From positions 1 to 61,836 of the forward strand of contig CAZMVQ010000004.1 of NCBI GenBank assembly GCA_964569865.1: DNA of 61,836 nt. The letters are read 5' to 3'. This DNA comes from DROE01 sp964569865 (GTDB lineage: Bacteria > Pseudomonadota > Alphaproteobacteria > Rhizobiales > Devosiaceae). The translations under genes were made by a program, and so were the position numbers. Positions 8,624 to 16,445 of this stretch are shown here, one piece after another; the stretch's first letter is position 1, and each line of letters starts with the position of its first letter. The notes below the pieces were generated by a model, which worked only from the letters and a program-made list of their open reading frames with translations, did no database searches and had not been told where the DNA came from.

Positions 8624-9739
8624 CTAGAACAAAACGCAAACCGGGTGATTTAATTCGGCTTCATAACCAGTTGCCTTAAGCTCGCCAGAGTTACGATCAC
8701 GAAAAAAGCTGGCCAGATTATTAGATTTCTGATTGGCGACGATCAGAAATTTACCGTCTGTTGAAATTGAAATGTCCCGTGGCTCTTGGCCATTTGACGA
8801 TATGGATTGAACAAAGGATATCTCGCCGCTTTTTTGCGAGATGGCAAAGGTCGCGATTTTTGAGCGGCTTCTCTCAGACGCATATAAGAACCTGCCATCT
8901 GGAGAAATCTTTATCGCCGCACCGGAATCTGGTGTGGTGGACTTATCATCAAATATTTCTATGGCCTGCACCTGGACCCACGCTGTGCGGGTGCGCTTGA
9001 AAACAAAAATTATCGCCTGCATTTCGCAAATCACATAGATAAAGTTGGAGCCGTTAATAGTTGCAAAATGACGCGGGCCAGCCCCCCCAGGCAGTTCAGC
9101 ACCCATCGCTATAGTGCCAGACACTTCATCCTCTGGTATTTCAGCGCCAAATTCACCCTCAGCATCTATATCGCCGTCAGCCGAAAACGGATAGCTAAAC
9201 ACCTGATCGAGGCCAAGATCAACAATTGCCAATTGATCCGGGTGGCTTAAGAAACCAACAAAATGGGCATGAGGCCCTTCTTGGCGAGCAGAATTTGGGC
9301 CACTTCCAAAATGTTGAATATTTTTTTCCAGTGCACCAATCTTTCCGTCAGGTTCAAGCGCAAAAAGCAAGGTATTGCCGGTTAAATATTGGGCGCAGGC
9401 CAAAAAAGTCCCCGCCTTATTCACCGAAAGGTGGCAAGGCAGCTCTCCCTCCACTTTAACTCTATCAAGCAAGCTGAGAGCACCCTCGTTTTCAACCCTG
9501 AACGAGAGCAATTCCGGCTGGTGTTTATTTGTAACCTCCTTGACCGCGAAGAGGTGTTTTTTGCCTCGCCCCCAGGCAAGGTAAGAAGGGTTGGCACATT
9601 TAGCCACACCTTTTGGCACACTCATTGCACCACTGACGCGATTGATCTGCACATAAAAAATCCCGTCGCCCACAAAATTACCTACCGGATCAGGGCCATT
9701 ATAAGTCCCAACAAAAAAACCTGTAAATTTTGCCGTCAT
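8624..9739 (-). CDS. Lactonase-family seven-bladed beta-propeller protein (6-phosphogluconolactonase YbhE/Pgl-like)
   Basis: A 371-residue protein of the PF10282 lactonase family, to which E. coli Pgl (YbhE) and carboxy-muconate cyclases belong. Diagnostic stretches are FVGTYN near the start, GAGPRHFA (about 220-227), LYASERSRSKIATF and the closing EPRDISISTDGKFLIVANQ repeat. There is no signal peptide. The fold family is unrelated in sequence to the SMP-30 lactonase encoded 1.5 kb away, so the cluster carries two independent lactone-opening enzymes. It has its own promoter: site D lies 35 bases upstream of the ATG and a TATAAT-like -10 at 9801-9806. It is divergent from the mannonate dehydratase. 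The substrate is probably a sugar lactone. Confidence 0.82.
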   Translation of the reverse strand: MTAKFTGFFVGTYNGPDPVGNFVGDGIFYVQINRVSGAMSVPKGVAKCANPSYLAWGRGKKHLFAVKEVTNKHQPELLSFRVENEGALSLLDRVKVEGELPCHLSVNKAGTFLACAQYLTGNTLLFALEPDGKIGALEKNIQHFGSGPNSARQEGPHAHFVGFLSHPDQLAIVDLGLDQVFSYPFSADGDIDAEGEFGAEIPEDEVSGTIAMGAELPGGAGPRHFATINGSNFIYVICEMQAIIFVFKRTRTAWVQVQAIEIFDDKSTTPDSGAAIKISPDGRFLYASERSRSKIATFAISQKSGEISFVQSISSNGQEPRDISISTDGKFLIVANQKSNNLASFFRDRNSGELKATGYEAELNHPVCVLF

Positions 9740-9773
9740 GCTACAAAGCTACCCTTCTTGATTATTTTCTTGA

Positions 9774-9785
9774 TTTTGGTATCAA
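9774..9785. promoter_or_regulatory. Operator-like motif, site D (TTTTGGTATCAA)
   Basis: TTTTGGTATCAA, flanked as TTGAT...ATCAA, sits between the likely -10 (TATAAT, 9801-9806 in reverse) and the ATG of the propeller lactonase at 9739. That is a roadblock-type position. It differs by one base from TTTTGGTCTCAA at 10059-10070. Confidence 0.5.
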
Positions 9786-10058
9786 TAGCTGGGCGTCACA
9801 ATTATAAAATACGGATTAGCTATTAATTTGAATTATGTAGAATTTTCTATATTAATAACCTTACTTGAGTTTTTGACGCCCGGAAGATGCCTAGCCTAGA
9901 ATCACCAGATTTATACAATAGAGGACCACACAACCTACCATGACATGTTGAATTATTGATGGTGATTGCGCGGTTTATGCTCCACCTCCCCCAAATTACC
10001 TGCCGCCTAACACATACTAAGCTCAACAAAAAACTTCACACCTTTATAAAATCAATCG

Positions 10059-10124
10059 TTTTGGTCTCAATGGTATATCATTAGTATCAATAGTATGTCA
10101 TTAGTCTATATGCTATATCAACCA
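10059..10124. repeat. Tandem 20-base operator-like array upstream of the mannonate dehydratase
   Basis: Three 20-base units at 10065-10084, 10085-10104 and 10105-10124. Units 1 and 2 agree at 17 of 20 positions, unit 3 agrees with unit 1 at 13. Each unit splits into two half-repeats of the form RGTATNTCAAT about one helical turn apart, so six half-sites stack on one face of the DNA. The array begins with TTTTGGTCTCAA, a near copy of site D. It lies 112-177 bases before the dehydratase ATG in the 496-base divergent gap 9740-10235, which otherwise shows only AT-rich sequence. Confidence 0.65.
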
Positions 10125-10235
10125 GGATCGTGCCGATTGCAGTTTTAAATCAAAAATGACCCAAATTAAAGATGCCTGCAATTGAAAATAACCTGGATTT
10201 TACCGTAGGCCAAAAAAAACAGATTGGATAATGGG

Positions 10236-11450
10236 ATGAAGATCAAAGAAATTCGAGTGATAGTTACTTCGCCGGGACGTAATTTTGTCACGGTTAAAAT
10301 TATTACCGATGAAGGTCTTTATGGAATTGGAGACGCGACAGTAAACGGAAGAGAGTTGGCAGTTGTTGCCTATCTTGAAGAGCACGTCATTCCATGTCTC
10401 ATTGGTCGCGACCCCATGCAAATTGAGGATATCTGGCAGTATCTTTATCGAGGGGCCTATTGGCGGCGCGGCCCCATTACCATGGCAGCAATTTCTGGTA
10501 TCGACACCGCTCTTTGGGACATAAAAGCCAAGGCGGCAAACATGCCCCTATATCAGTTGCTGGGTGGTGCTTCTCGCACAAAAATAATGGCCTATGCCCA
10601 TGCTCAGGGCCGCACAATTGAAGAGGTGGCAGATGCTGTTCTGGCTAAAAAGGAACAGGGATTTGTTGCCATTCGTGCCCAGTCTGGCGTGCCGGGGTTT
10701 GAATCAATTTATGGTATCGGCTCCAGCAAGGGGGCAAAGAATTCCCAAGCCAGAGTTAAAAACCTGCCCAGAGAAGAGGTATGGTCCACATCCAAATATT
10801 TGCGCCATATTCCCAAAGTTTTTGAAAGATTGCGCGATGTTGTTGGCTGGGACACTCACCTCTTGCATGATGCTCACCACCGGTTAACGCCAATCGAGGC
10901 TGCCCGCCTTGGTAAGGATCTGGAGCCATATCGGTTGTTCTGGCTTGAAGATGCGGTGCCGGCGGAATTGCCCGAAGGTTATCGAATTATTCGCGAACAT
11001 ACGACTACGCCGATTGCCTTGGGTGAAATATTTAATACCATCTGGGACGCACGCACTGTGATCGAAGAACAATTAATCGATTATATCCGCACCACTTCTG
11101 TACACGCTGGCGGGGTTACCGGTTTGCGCCGGATTTTTGATTTTGCGGCGATTTATCATGTGCGAACCGCCTGTCATGGCCCAACCGATGTTTCACCCGT
11201 GGCAATGGGGGCAAACCTGCATATTGATCTTTGGGTTCCAAATTTTGGAATTCAGGAATTTTCGGGCTATCGGGAAGAAACCCATGAAGTGTTTCCCCAT
11301 GCATGGGTTCAGGATGGCGGCTTTTTACATCCGGGCGAGGCAATTGGACATGGGGTGGATATTGATGAAAAGCTGGCCAAGAAATATCCCTATAAACGCT
11401 CATACCTGCCTGTGAACCGACTGGAAGATGGCACTTTGTGGCATTGGTAG
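10236..11450 (+). CDS. manD: D-mannonate dehydratase, enolase-superfamily ManD (RspA) type
   Basis: A 404-residue enolase-superfamily enzyme that converts D-mannonate to 2-keto-3-deoxy-D-gluconate. The ManD active site known from Novosphingobium aligns residue for residue: N37, H122 and Y159, then with an offset of two D212, H214, E238, E264, H314 and E341, ending in the terminal LWHW (W404). The N-terminal IRVIVTSPGRNFV is the ManD signature. The full set points to a true, efficient mannonate dehydratase rather than a low-activity RspA paralogue. The ATG at 10236 is preferred over TTG at 10224 because it gives the usual N-terminus. It is divergent from the propeller lactonase. D-mannonate could come from mannono-lactone opened by one of the two lactonases. 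Confidence 0.92.
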   Translation: MKIKEIRVIVTSPGRNFVTVKIITDEGLYGIGDATVNGRELAVVAYLEEHVIPCLIGRDPMQIEDIWQYLYRGAYWRRGPITMAAISGIDTALWDIKAKAANMPLYQLLGGASRTKIMAYAHAQGRTIEEVADAVLAKKEQGFVAIRAQSGVPGFESIYGIGSSKGAKNSQARVKNLPREEVWSTSKYLRHIPKVFERLRDVVGWDTHLLHDAHHRLTPIEAARLGKDLEPYRLFWLEDAVPAELPEGYRIIREHTTTPIALGEIFNTIWDARTVIEEQLIDYIRTTSVHAGGVTGLRRIFDFAAIYHVRTACHGPTDVSPVAMGANLHIDLWVPNFGIQEFSGYREETHEVFPHAWVQDGGFLHPGEAIGHGVDIDEKLAKKYPYKRSYLPVNRLEDGTLWHW

Positions 11451-11527
11451 GGTGCTGAAAAAGCCGTGATCACTGCTCTAAAAAATAACAATATTTAGGG
11501 GCATATTGGCTGCACTAGCCGGCTAAA

Positions 11528-11538
11528 ACGAAAGCGTT
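11528..11538. promoter_or_regulatory. Second ACGAAAGCGTT element
   Basis: Exact copy of the 11-mer at 8261-8271, here about 120 bases upstream of the TadG-like gene and 78 bases past the mannonate dehydratase stop. Function unknown. Confidence 0.2.
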
Positions 11539-11661
11539 ATTGCCATAAGCAACAGGGTTGCAGAACAGGATACATGCAATTTTGCATTAAATCATCACGT
11601 TTATTTAGGAGTGTCAGGGTAATCATGGTTTTATCTTTTTTAGTCTGCAAGGTAATCCGTG

Positions 11662-13230
11662 ATGAAAAAGGGAACAATAACTCAGCGCTTTTTGACAGAT
11701 GAACGCGGCGTATTTGCTGTAATTTTTGGCATATTGGCTATCGTTCTGGTTGCGTTTGGCGGTGCTGCTGTTGATTTTGTCAACATACAAAATGCCCGCT
11801 CCATGGCCCAATCCTCTCTGGATTCCACAGTTTTATCACTGCAGCCAACCATTTACACCCAAACAGAGCTAGAAATTCTTGCCCTTGCGCAACCAATACT
11901 GATGGAGCGCCTCAGCGCAATCAACGTCACCGCTGTGCTTGATACGATCAGTGTCGATCAAGAGGAGGGTGCGTTGTTTCTTGAGGCCCGCTTAACCGTG
12001 CCTTTGCCGTTTTTGGGGCTGGTTGGAATTAATGAAATGAGCACTCGTGTGGCTTCGCAAGCAACCAGAAAGCAGTTGTTTTTGGAAGTTGGCATGGTGC
12101 TGGATAATTCAGGATCGATGAACTGGTCATCACGGATGACGAACCTAAAAACGGCGGCAAGCAATGCCACAGAGATATTATTTGAAGGGCAATCTGTTTC
12201 AACAACTACAAAAATAGGAATTATTCCATTTACAAGTTTTGTCAATGTGGGCGCCAATAATGCGGCAGCCCCTTGGATTGACGTAGATGGAAACTCCTCC
12301 ATCGCCAGTGATAATTTTGACGATGACGACGATGAAAATACTCCGTTTTTTGGTCCTGTGGACAGGCTTGCCCTATATAATCAATTAAGCAATGCCCAAT
12401 GGGGTGGTTGTGTTGATGCCAGACCGAATACTGAAACAAGTGGACCTGACGCCCATTTGGATACTGATGACACAACACCCGATCTGGCAGACCCGGATAC
12501 TTTGTTTGTGCCTTCATTTTCCCCAGATACTCCAGATTCATGGGCATCCTGGCAAAGTGATTATGAAAGCGATACCGCATCCCCCACATGTCCGCCGCTA
12601 ATCGGAGCATCTGATCGGGAGCGTCAGGAGCGCCTGTGTAAGTATAATGGAAGCATAAGCACCAGCTCATGGGGCCCCAATTTCGATTGTCCCAGCGCCG
12701 CAATTTTGCCCCTAAGCGATCAAAAAGCCGATATTCTTGAGGCCATAGACGATATGGATGCAGGCGGCGCTACAAATATTCATATGGGAGCAATCTGGGG
12801 ATTTAGGGTAGTTTCACCGACCGAACCGTTTAGCGAGGGGAACCCTTATGATCCGGACACGATGAAGGTTCTGATAATAATGACCGATGGTGAAAACACC
12901 ATGTATTCCACCAACAATATGAACGGAGCGTTCTATTACTCGCCATACGGTTTTCCCTACAATGAGAGGATTGGCGCCGTTGGCTGGAGCAATACGCAAC
13001 TTCGCACAGAAATGAATAATCGCACGGTTGAATCGTGCAACAATGCCAAGGCAGCAAATATTGTGGTTTATACAATTGGTCTTGATCCGCCCAACGCCAC
13101 CACCCAAAATATGTTGGAAGATTGTGCAAGCAGTCTTGCGCAGGCCTATTTCCCGGAACAGCCAAGCGAACTTGACGATGTGTTTGCCGATATTGCCAGC
13201 CAGCTTTCAGCATTGCGTCTGGACCAATAG
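11662..13230 (+). CDS. TadG-like membrane-anchored protein with von Willebrand A domain
   Basis: A 522-residue protein with the Tad pseudopilin-like N-terminus (DERGVFAVIFGILAIVLVAFGGAAVDFVN, first about 45 residues, quoted here only to show one membrane helix after a short basic leader). A VWA domain follows, with the MIDAS motif DNSGSM at about 148-153 and a long acidic, Ca-like insertion (DDDDDE near 220). The late segment MTDGENTM carries the second MIDAS aspartate. Such TadG/TadE-type proteins are exported and contact the envelope or adhere. No other tad/flp genes are near, so it is an orphan. Start is ATG at 11662 or the adjacent GTG at 11659, both after AAGG. Confidence 0.85.
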   Translation: MKKGTITQRFLTDERGVFAVIFGILAIVLVAFGGAAVDFVNIQNARSMAQSSLDSTVLSLQPTIYTQTELEILALAQPILMERLSAINVTAVLDTISVDQEEGALFLEARLTVPLPFLGLVGINEMSTRVASQATRKQLFLEVGMVLDNSGSMNWSSRMTNLKTAASNATEILFEGQSVSTTTKIGIIPFTSFVNVGANNAAAPWIDVDGNSSIASDNFDDDDDENTPFFGPVDRLALYNQLSNAQWGGCVDARPNTETSGPDAHLDTDDTTPDLADPDTLFVPSFSPDTPDSWASWQSDYESDTASPTCPPLIGASDRERQERLCKYNGSISTSSWGPNFDCPSAAILPLSDQKADILEAIDDMDAGGATNIHMGAIWGFRVVSPTEPFSEGNPYDPDTMKVLIIMTDGENTMYSTNNMNGAFYYSPYGFPYNERIGAVGWSNTQLRTEMNNRTVESCNNAKAANIVVYTIGLDPPNATTQNMLEDCASSLAQAYFPEQPSELDDVFADIASQLSALRLDQ

Positions 13231-13324
13231 GCAAACTGAAAACAATCGTTGATCGATAACAACTATTTGGATTTGTTCGACAAAACCAAAGGCCCTTAAT
13301 CATCGGCCCTGATATGCAGGTTTA

Positions 13325-13401
13325 TGGTACCGCCTCCCTGAATCGAACAGGGGACCTCTAGATCCACATTCTAGCGCTCTAACCAACTGAGCTAAGGCGG
13401 C
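13325..13401 (-). tRNA. tRNA-His (anticodon GUG), alphaproteobacterial type with A73 and G1:U72
   Basis: The minus strand folds into a complete cloverleaf of 77 bases with encoded CCA: acceptor GCCGCCT paired to AGGCGGT, D stem GCTC/GAGC, anticodon stem CTAGA/TCTAG enclosing ATGTGGA (anticodon GTG), and T stem CCCTG/CAGGG with TTCGATT. The acceptor starts with a G1:U72 wobble, the discriminator is A73 and the base before position 1 is T, so the usual G-1 identity element is not encoded. That is the divergent tRNA-His form known from many Alphaproteobacteria, which co-evolved with their HisRS. Confidence 0.97.
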
Positions 13402-13423
13402 ACATCCTTATCGGAATGGGCGG

Positions 13424-13452
13424 AACATATGACCAAGCGTCAAATCTGACAA
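13424..13452 (-). promoter_or_regulatory. Promoter of tRNA-His
   Basis: Read leftward: TTGTCA (-35), exactly 17 bases, TATGTT (-10), then 22 bases to the mature 5' end of the tRNA. Good spacing and position. Confidence 0.6.
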
Positions 13453-13606
13453 GAGTTGAATTTACCTATTTTGCAGCTCAGGCAGCTATTTCCCAAAAAT
13501 TCTGGATTTTAACCATGCTTTTGATTGTAGGGGCTATTGTGCATGAGCAATCTAGACCCGAATGGGGCTTCAATGTATCTAAAAAGGGACAGAAATGCTA
13601 AGTTTT

Positions 13607-13624
13607 ACCCCGATCCGGGGTTTT
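13607..13624 (+). terminator. GC-rich hairpin with short T run
   Basis: ACCCCG and CGGGGT pair around ATC and are followed by TTTT. It lies between tRNA-His and the PAS kinase-like gene. No convincing gene ends just before it on the plus strand, so it may insulate the kinase gene from read-through. Apart from the tRNA promoter and this hairpin, 13402-13713 shows nothing. Confidence 0.35.
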
Positions 13625-13713
13625 CCCCAACATTTTACTGCTGCAGAATATATTAAATAGATGGGGTTAAAACCCTTCGCCTCACGAAAAAAACGCCAAA
13701 AGATAGTCAACCT

Positions 13714-16206
13714 ATGAATAATGACTGGAATAAATCAGCTAATGCTCAAATTATTGAGCTAACTAAATCCCAATTGAGACCTGCCTGGCTCTGGGACAGC
13801 GAGGGTGTGGAGTTAATCTGGCTAAACGAGGCCGCCAGAGTCTTTCTGGCGAGCGAAAAAAATTCAAAACTAAAACTGACCAAGCCACCCACTCCGATTG
13901 CCGGACAGGTGCGGCGTTTGCTCAGATTAGGCTCAACGGGATTAACCAGCTTATCCCGGGTGAGGTTTCTGGCCGGTGGCAAACCATTATCCATCACCTG
14001 CTCCTGCACACCAATATTGTTGGAAAATAATCAAAGCGCATTGATGATTGTTGGCGTTGATCCCGTTAAACGAAAACATCTTAAAAAACTTGCACAGCAA
14101 TATCCACAACAAGACCTGCAATCACCTCACCCGTCTCTTGTAGCTGATGAAGGCAAAGGAAAAAGGGCCAAGGAAGACGAAGAAAGCAGGAATAGTGACG
14201 CCCCCGATCCGGCTAAGGACAGTGGCTCACTCAGCAAATTGATTGACCGGCTCAACAATGGCAGCGAAATTTTTGAACCGTTGAACGATTCCGAGGAAAT
14301 TGACCCGAGGCTACTTGCCCACGCAAATTCCAAACGCCAGCAAGATCTGCAAGATATTGCCCCGGATGATATTGATCGGGGGGATGACGCCTCTGTTGAT
14401 TTTATTCAGGAAGAAGATTTAGGAAAAACGCCAGAGCTTTGGCGAGTAACCGGACGAGGTTTTGTGCAGGCAGACAGGACCGAAAAAGATCAGAATTTAG
14501 AAACCGCTCAGAGTTACAAAAGTTCAGAGCGCAAAGAAGTAAGCCCGGTGGATTTCGCACAGTCCCAAGCCAATTCGATAGATGAAGAATCTGTCGTCGG
14601 TGCAACTGCCATAGAAAATAATCCCGAACTGGAGCGGGTAGCGCGATATAATTTTAAGGAACTGGGGCGAATTCTTGAAAAACGGGTTGGGGTTAAATCT
14701 GCCCAAGATAAAGCCGCCCCGGACGAAACGGCTTCGCCACTGACAAATACGCGCCACGCAAAAACCATAGCGCTATCCGATGAAATGCTGGTGCTTAACC
14801 GCCTGCCCATTGGAATTTTAATATTCAAGGACCAAGACATTTTGTTTGCAAATCGGGCGTTGGCCGATCTTGTGGGCAGCTCGTCGATTTCTGAATTAAA
14901 GGCAAACGGGTTGGCAGCAATCTTCCCAAGAGTTGAAAATTCCGACAGTTCACTGGGTCCGGTCTTGGCAATTATGGGCGAACACGGCTCAGAGGTTAAG
15001 GTAAGTGCCAGATTGCAGGGAATAAACTGGCATGGAACACAGGCCCTGATGCTTTCGGCGCAGGCAATGCCAGACTTAGTTGATAACAATAATCCTTTAG
15101 AGGAGATGCGGGTTCCTCAAAATTTGGAAAGTTCAAAATCTTTTGTGCGCGCAATAGCAATTGCCCGCAATGAGGGATTTATTGAAATAAATCGCAATGG
15201 CATAGTTTCAAATGTATCCCAGCAGGGTGCGGAGCTAATTGGGCGCTCCAGCGAGGAAATAATCGGCAAACCGTTTTCCAACTTCTTTGACTTTGAGCTG
15301 CGAAATCTGTTTAGGGAATTTTTGGAACAAAAAGCCAAAACAGCTGAAACTGAATTACCGCGCATTGAACTTTCATCAAAAGAACAAAACCTGGAATTCG
15401 AAATTTTTGCTGGCGGCCGGGCCGGAATTGTCAGTGGGTATTTCGGCACCTTCAAACGGGTCGAAGAAGCGCGGACTGAGACTGCAAATTTACGGCCACA
15501 AAGCCAGAGTGCAACATTGCTGCTTAACCGTCTCAGTCAGGGAATAAGGCGGCCACTAAACACAATTTTGGGGTTTTCCGAATTAATTGGCACCGAAGCG
15601 TTCGGCAAAATCGCTAACCCCAGATATGTGGAATATGCACGGGATATTGAAACCGCAGGAAATGAAATTTCGCGATTAACTGACGAGTTGGACGAATACA
15701 CCCTTCTGGAAAATCAGGATATTGCAAAATCGGATACTGATTTTGACCTCAAGGAATTGCTGGCAGAATGCCTGGCACTTATCAGAGCAGAGGCCAGAGA
15801 ACGCCGGGTTATTCTGCGTGATGCCATAGCACAAAACCTGCCAGACATCGTTGCCGACAGGGCATCCCTCAGGCAGGCAGTCTTAAACCTTTTGGCCAGC
15901 GCGATCTCCCAAACTCCGCCGGGAGCCAAAGTTATTCTTTCGGCCCAGATTGAAGATGACGGCTCGCTTGGCATTCATGTTCGTGATTCCTCCATCGGCC
16001 CAAAAGGTGTGGATGAGCGATTTGTCGTGTTCAAAGAACGTGGCAAAAGAACCGGAGAAACCATGGTGGCCATGAAATCAACCATCGGATTGGCTCTGAC
16101 ACGATCTCTCATTTCGGTGAATTCGTGCGCGCTTTATGTGGACCCGTCAGCTGGCGAGGGAACGCTAATGTCTCTTGTGGTCCCTTCAGATCTTGTTGTC
16201 AGGTAG
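13714..16206 (+). CDS. PAS-domain pseudokinase of the PdhS/DivJ/PleC type, lacking the phospho-accepting histidine
   Basis: An 830-residue cytoplasmic protein. Residues 1-115 form a PAS-like region, 130-330 is an acidic, low-order linker, PAS folds follow at about 355-460 and 475-590, and a histidine-kinase core at about 600-828. The dimerisation helix matches the PdhS/DivJ/PleC clade (GFSELIGTEAFGKI, then NPRYVEYARDIETAG), but the H-box reads LSQGIRRPLN with Q609 where the histidine belongs. The ATPase domain is also eroded: the N-box asparagine is S729 (NLLASA) and the G1 motif reads DSSIG. It therefore cannot autophosphorylate in the normal way and probably works by protein binding, as DivL (which has Tyr at this site) does with DivK. 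It is monocistronic by spacing. Confidence 0.85.
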   Translation: MNNDWNKSANAQIIELTKSQLRPAWLWDSEGVELIWLNEAARVFLASEKNSKLKLTKPPTPIAGQVRRLLRLGSTGLTSLSRVRFLAGGKPLSITCSCTPILLENNQSALMIVGVDPVKRKHLKKLAQQYPQQDLQSPHPSLVADEGKGKRAKEDEESRNSDAPDPAKDSGSLSKLIDRLNNGSEIFEPLNDSEEIDPRLLAHANSKRQQDLQDIAPDDIDRGDDASVDFIQEEDLGKTPELWRVTGRGFVQADRTEKDQNLETAQSYKSSERKEVSPVDFAQSQANSIDEESVVGATAIENNPELERVARYNFKELGRILEKRVGVKSAQDKAAPDETASPLTNTRHAKTIALSDEMLVLNRLPIGILIFKDQDILFANRALADLVGSSSISELKANGLAAIFPRVENSDSSLGPVLAIMGEHGSEVKVSARLQGINWHGTQALMLSAQAMPDLVDNNNPLEEMRVPQNLESSKSFVRAIAIARNEGFIEINRNGIVSNVSQQGAELIGRSSEEIIGKPFSNFFDFELRNLFREFLEQKAKTAETELPRIELSSKEQNLEFEIFAGGRAGIVSGYFGTFKRVEEARTETANLRPQSQSATLLLNRLSQGIRRPLNTILGFSELIGTEAFGKIANPRYVEYARDIETAGNEISRLTDELDEYTLLENQDIAKSDTDFDLKELLAECLALIRAEARERRVILRDAIAQNLPDIVADRASLRQAVLNLLASAISQTPPGAKVILSAQIEDDGSLGIHVRDSSIGPKGVDERFVVFKERGKRTGETMVAMKSTIGLALTRSLISVNSCALYVDPSAGEGTLMSLVVPSDLVVR

Positions 16207-16311
16207 TTTTGTCTTTGTAAGACTGACAAACTGGCTGCGGCAGATTGTCGCAATCAGGTGTTGCATATTAATCTAGCTAGCGAATTGAAAAACAACCAAT
16301 TTCCTTCAAGT

Positions 16312-16330
16312 GTTTTGAACGGTTCTAAAC
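16312..16330. promoter_or_regulatory. Possible Irr/ICE-type iron box upstream of the ferric-iron transporter
   Basis: Arms GTTTTGAAC and GTTCTAAAC form a 19-base inverted repeat with a single mismatch around one central base, 116 bases before the binding-protein ATG. TTTAGAA/TTCTAAA arms are characteristic of Irr-bound ICE motifs of rhizobia. Position and downstream gene fit iron control; the assignment is inference. Confidence 0.5.
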
Positions 16331-16445
16331 TTGCTCAACTCCATAAGCCTTTATATTTCAAACGCTTATTGACTATTCTATTAGATGCTTCCAGAAACAT
16401 TCTACTTGCTCGGGACCTTTAATCCCAAGGAAATGGAGAAAATTA

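Noticed and set aside
13283..13318. Possible tRNA-His terminator downstream on the minus strand
   Set aside because: Only four bases pair around GGCC and the T-rich tail is broken; too weak to call.
13416..13601. A 61-codon plus-strand frame with one hydrophobic stretch, ending just before a hairpin
   Set aside because: It starts inside the tRNA-His promoter, has no ribosome site and no recognisable family; the hairpin after it is equally explained as an insulator.
14514..15089. A 191-codon minus-strand frame within the pseudokinase gene
   Set aside because: Serine- and alanine-rich shadow of the coding strand; no start signal and no family resemblance.
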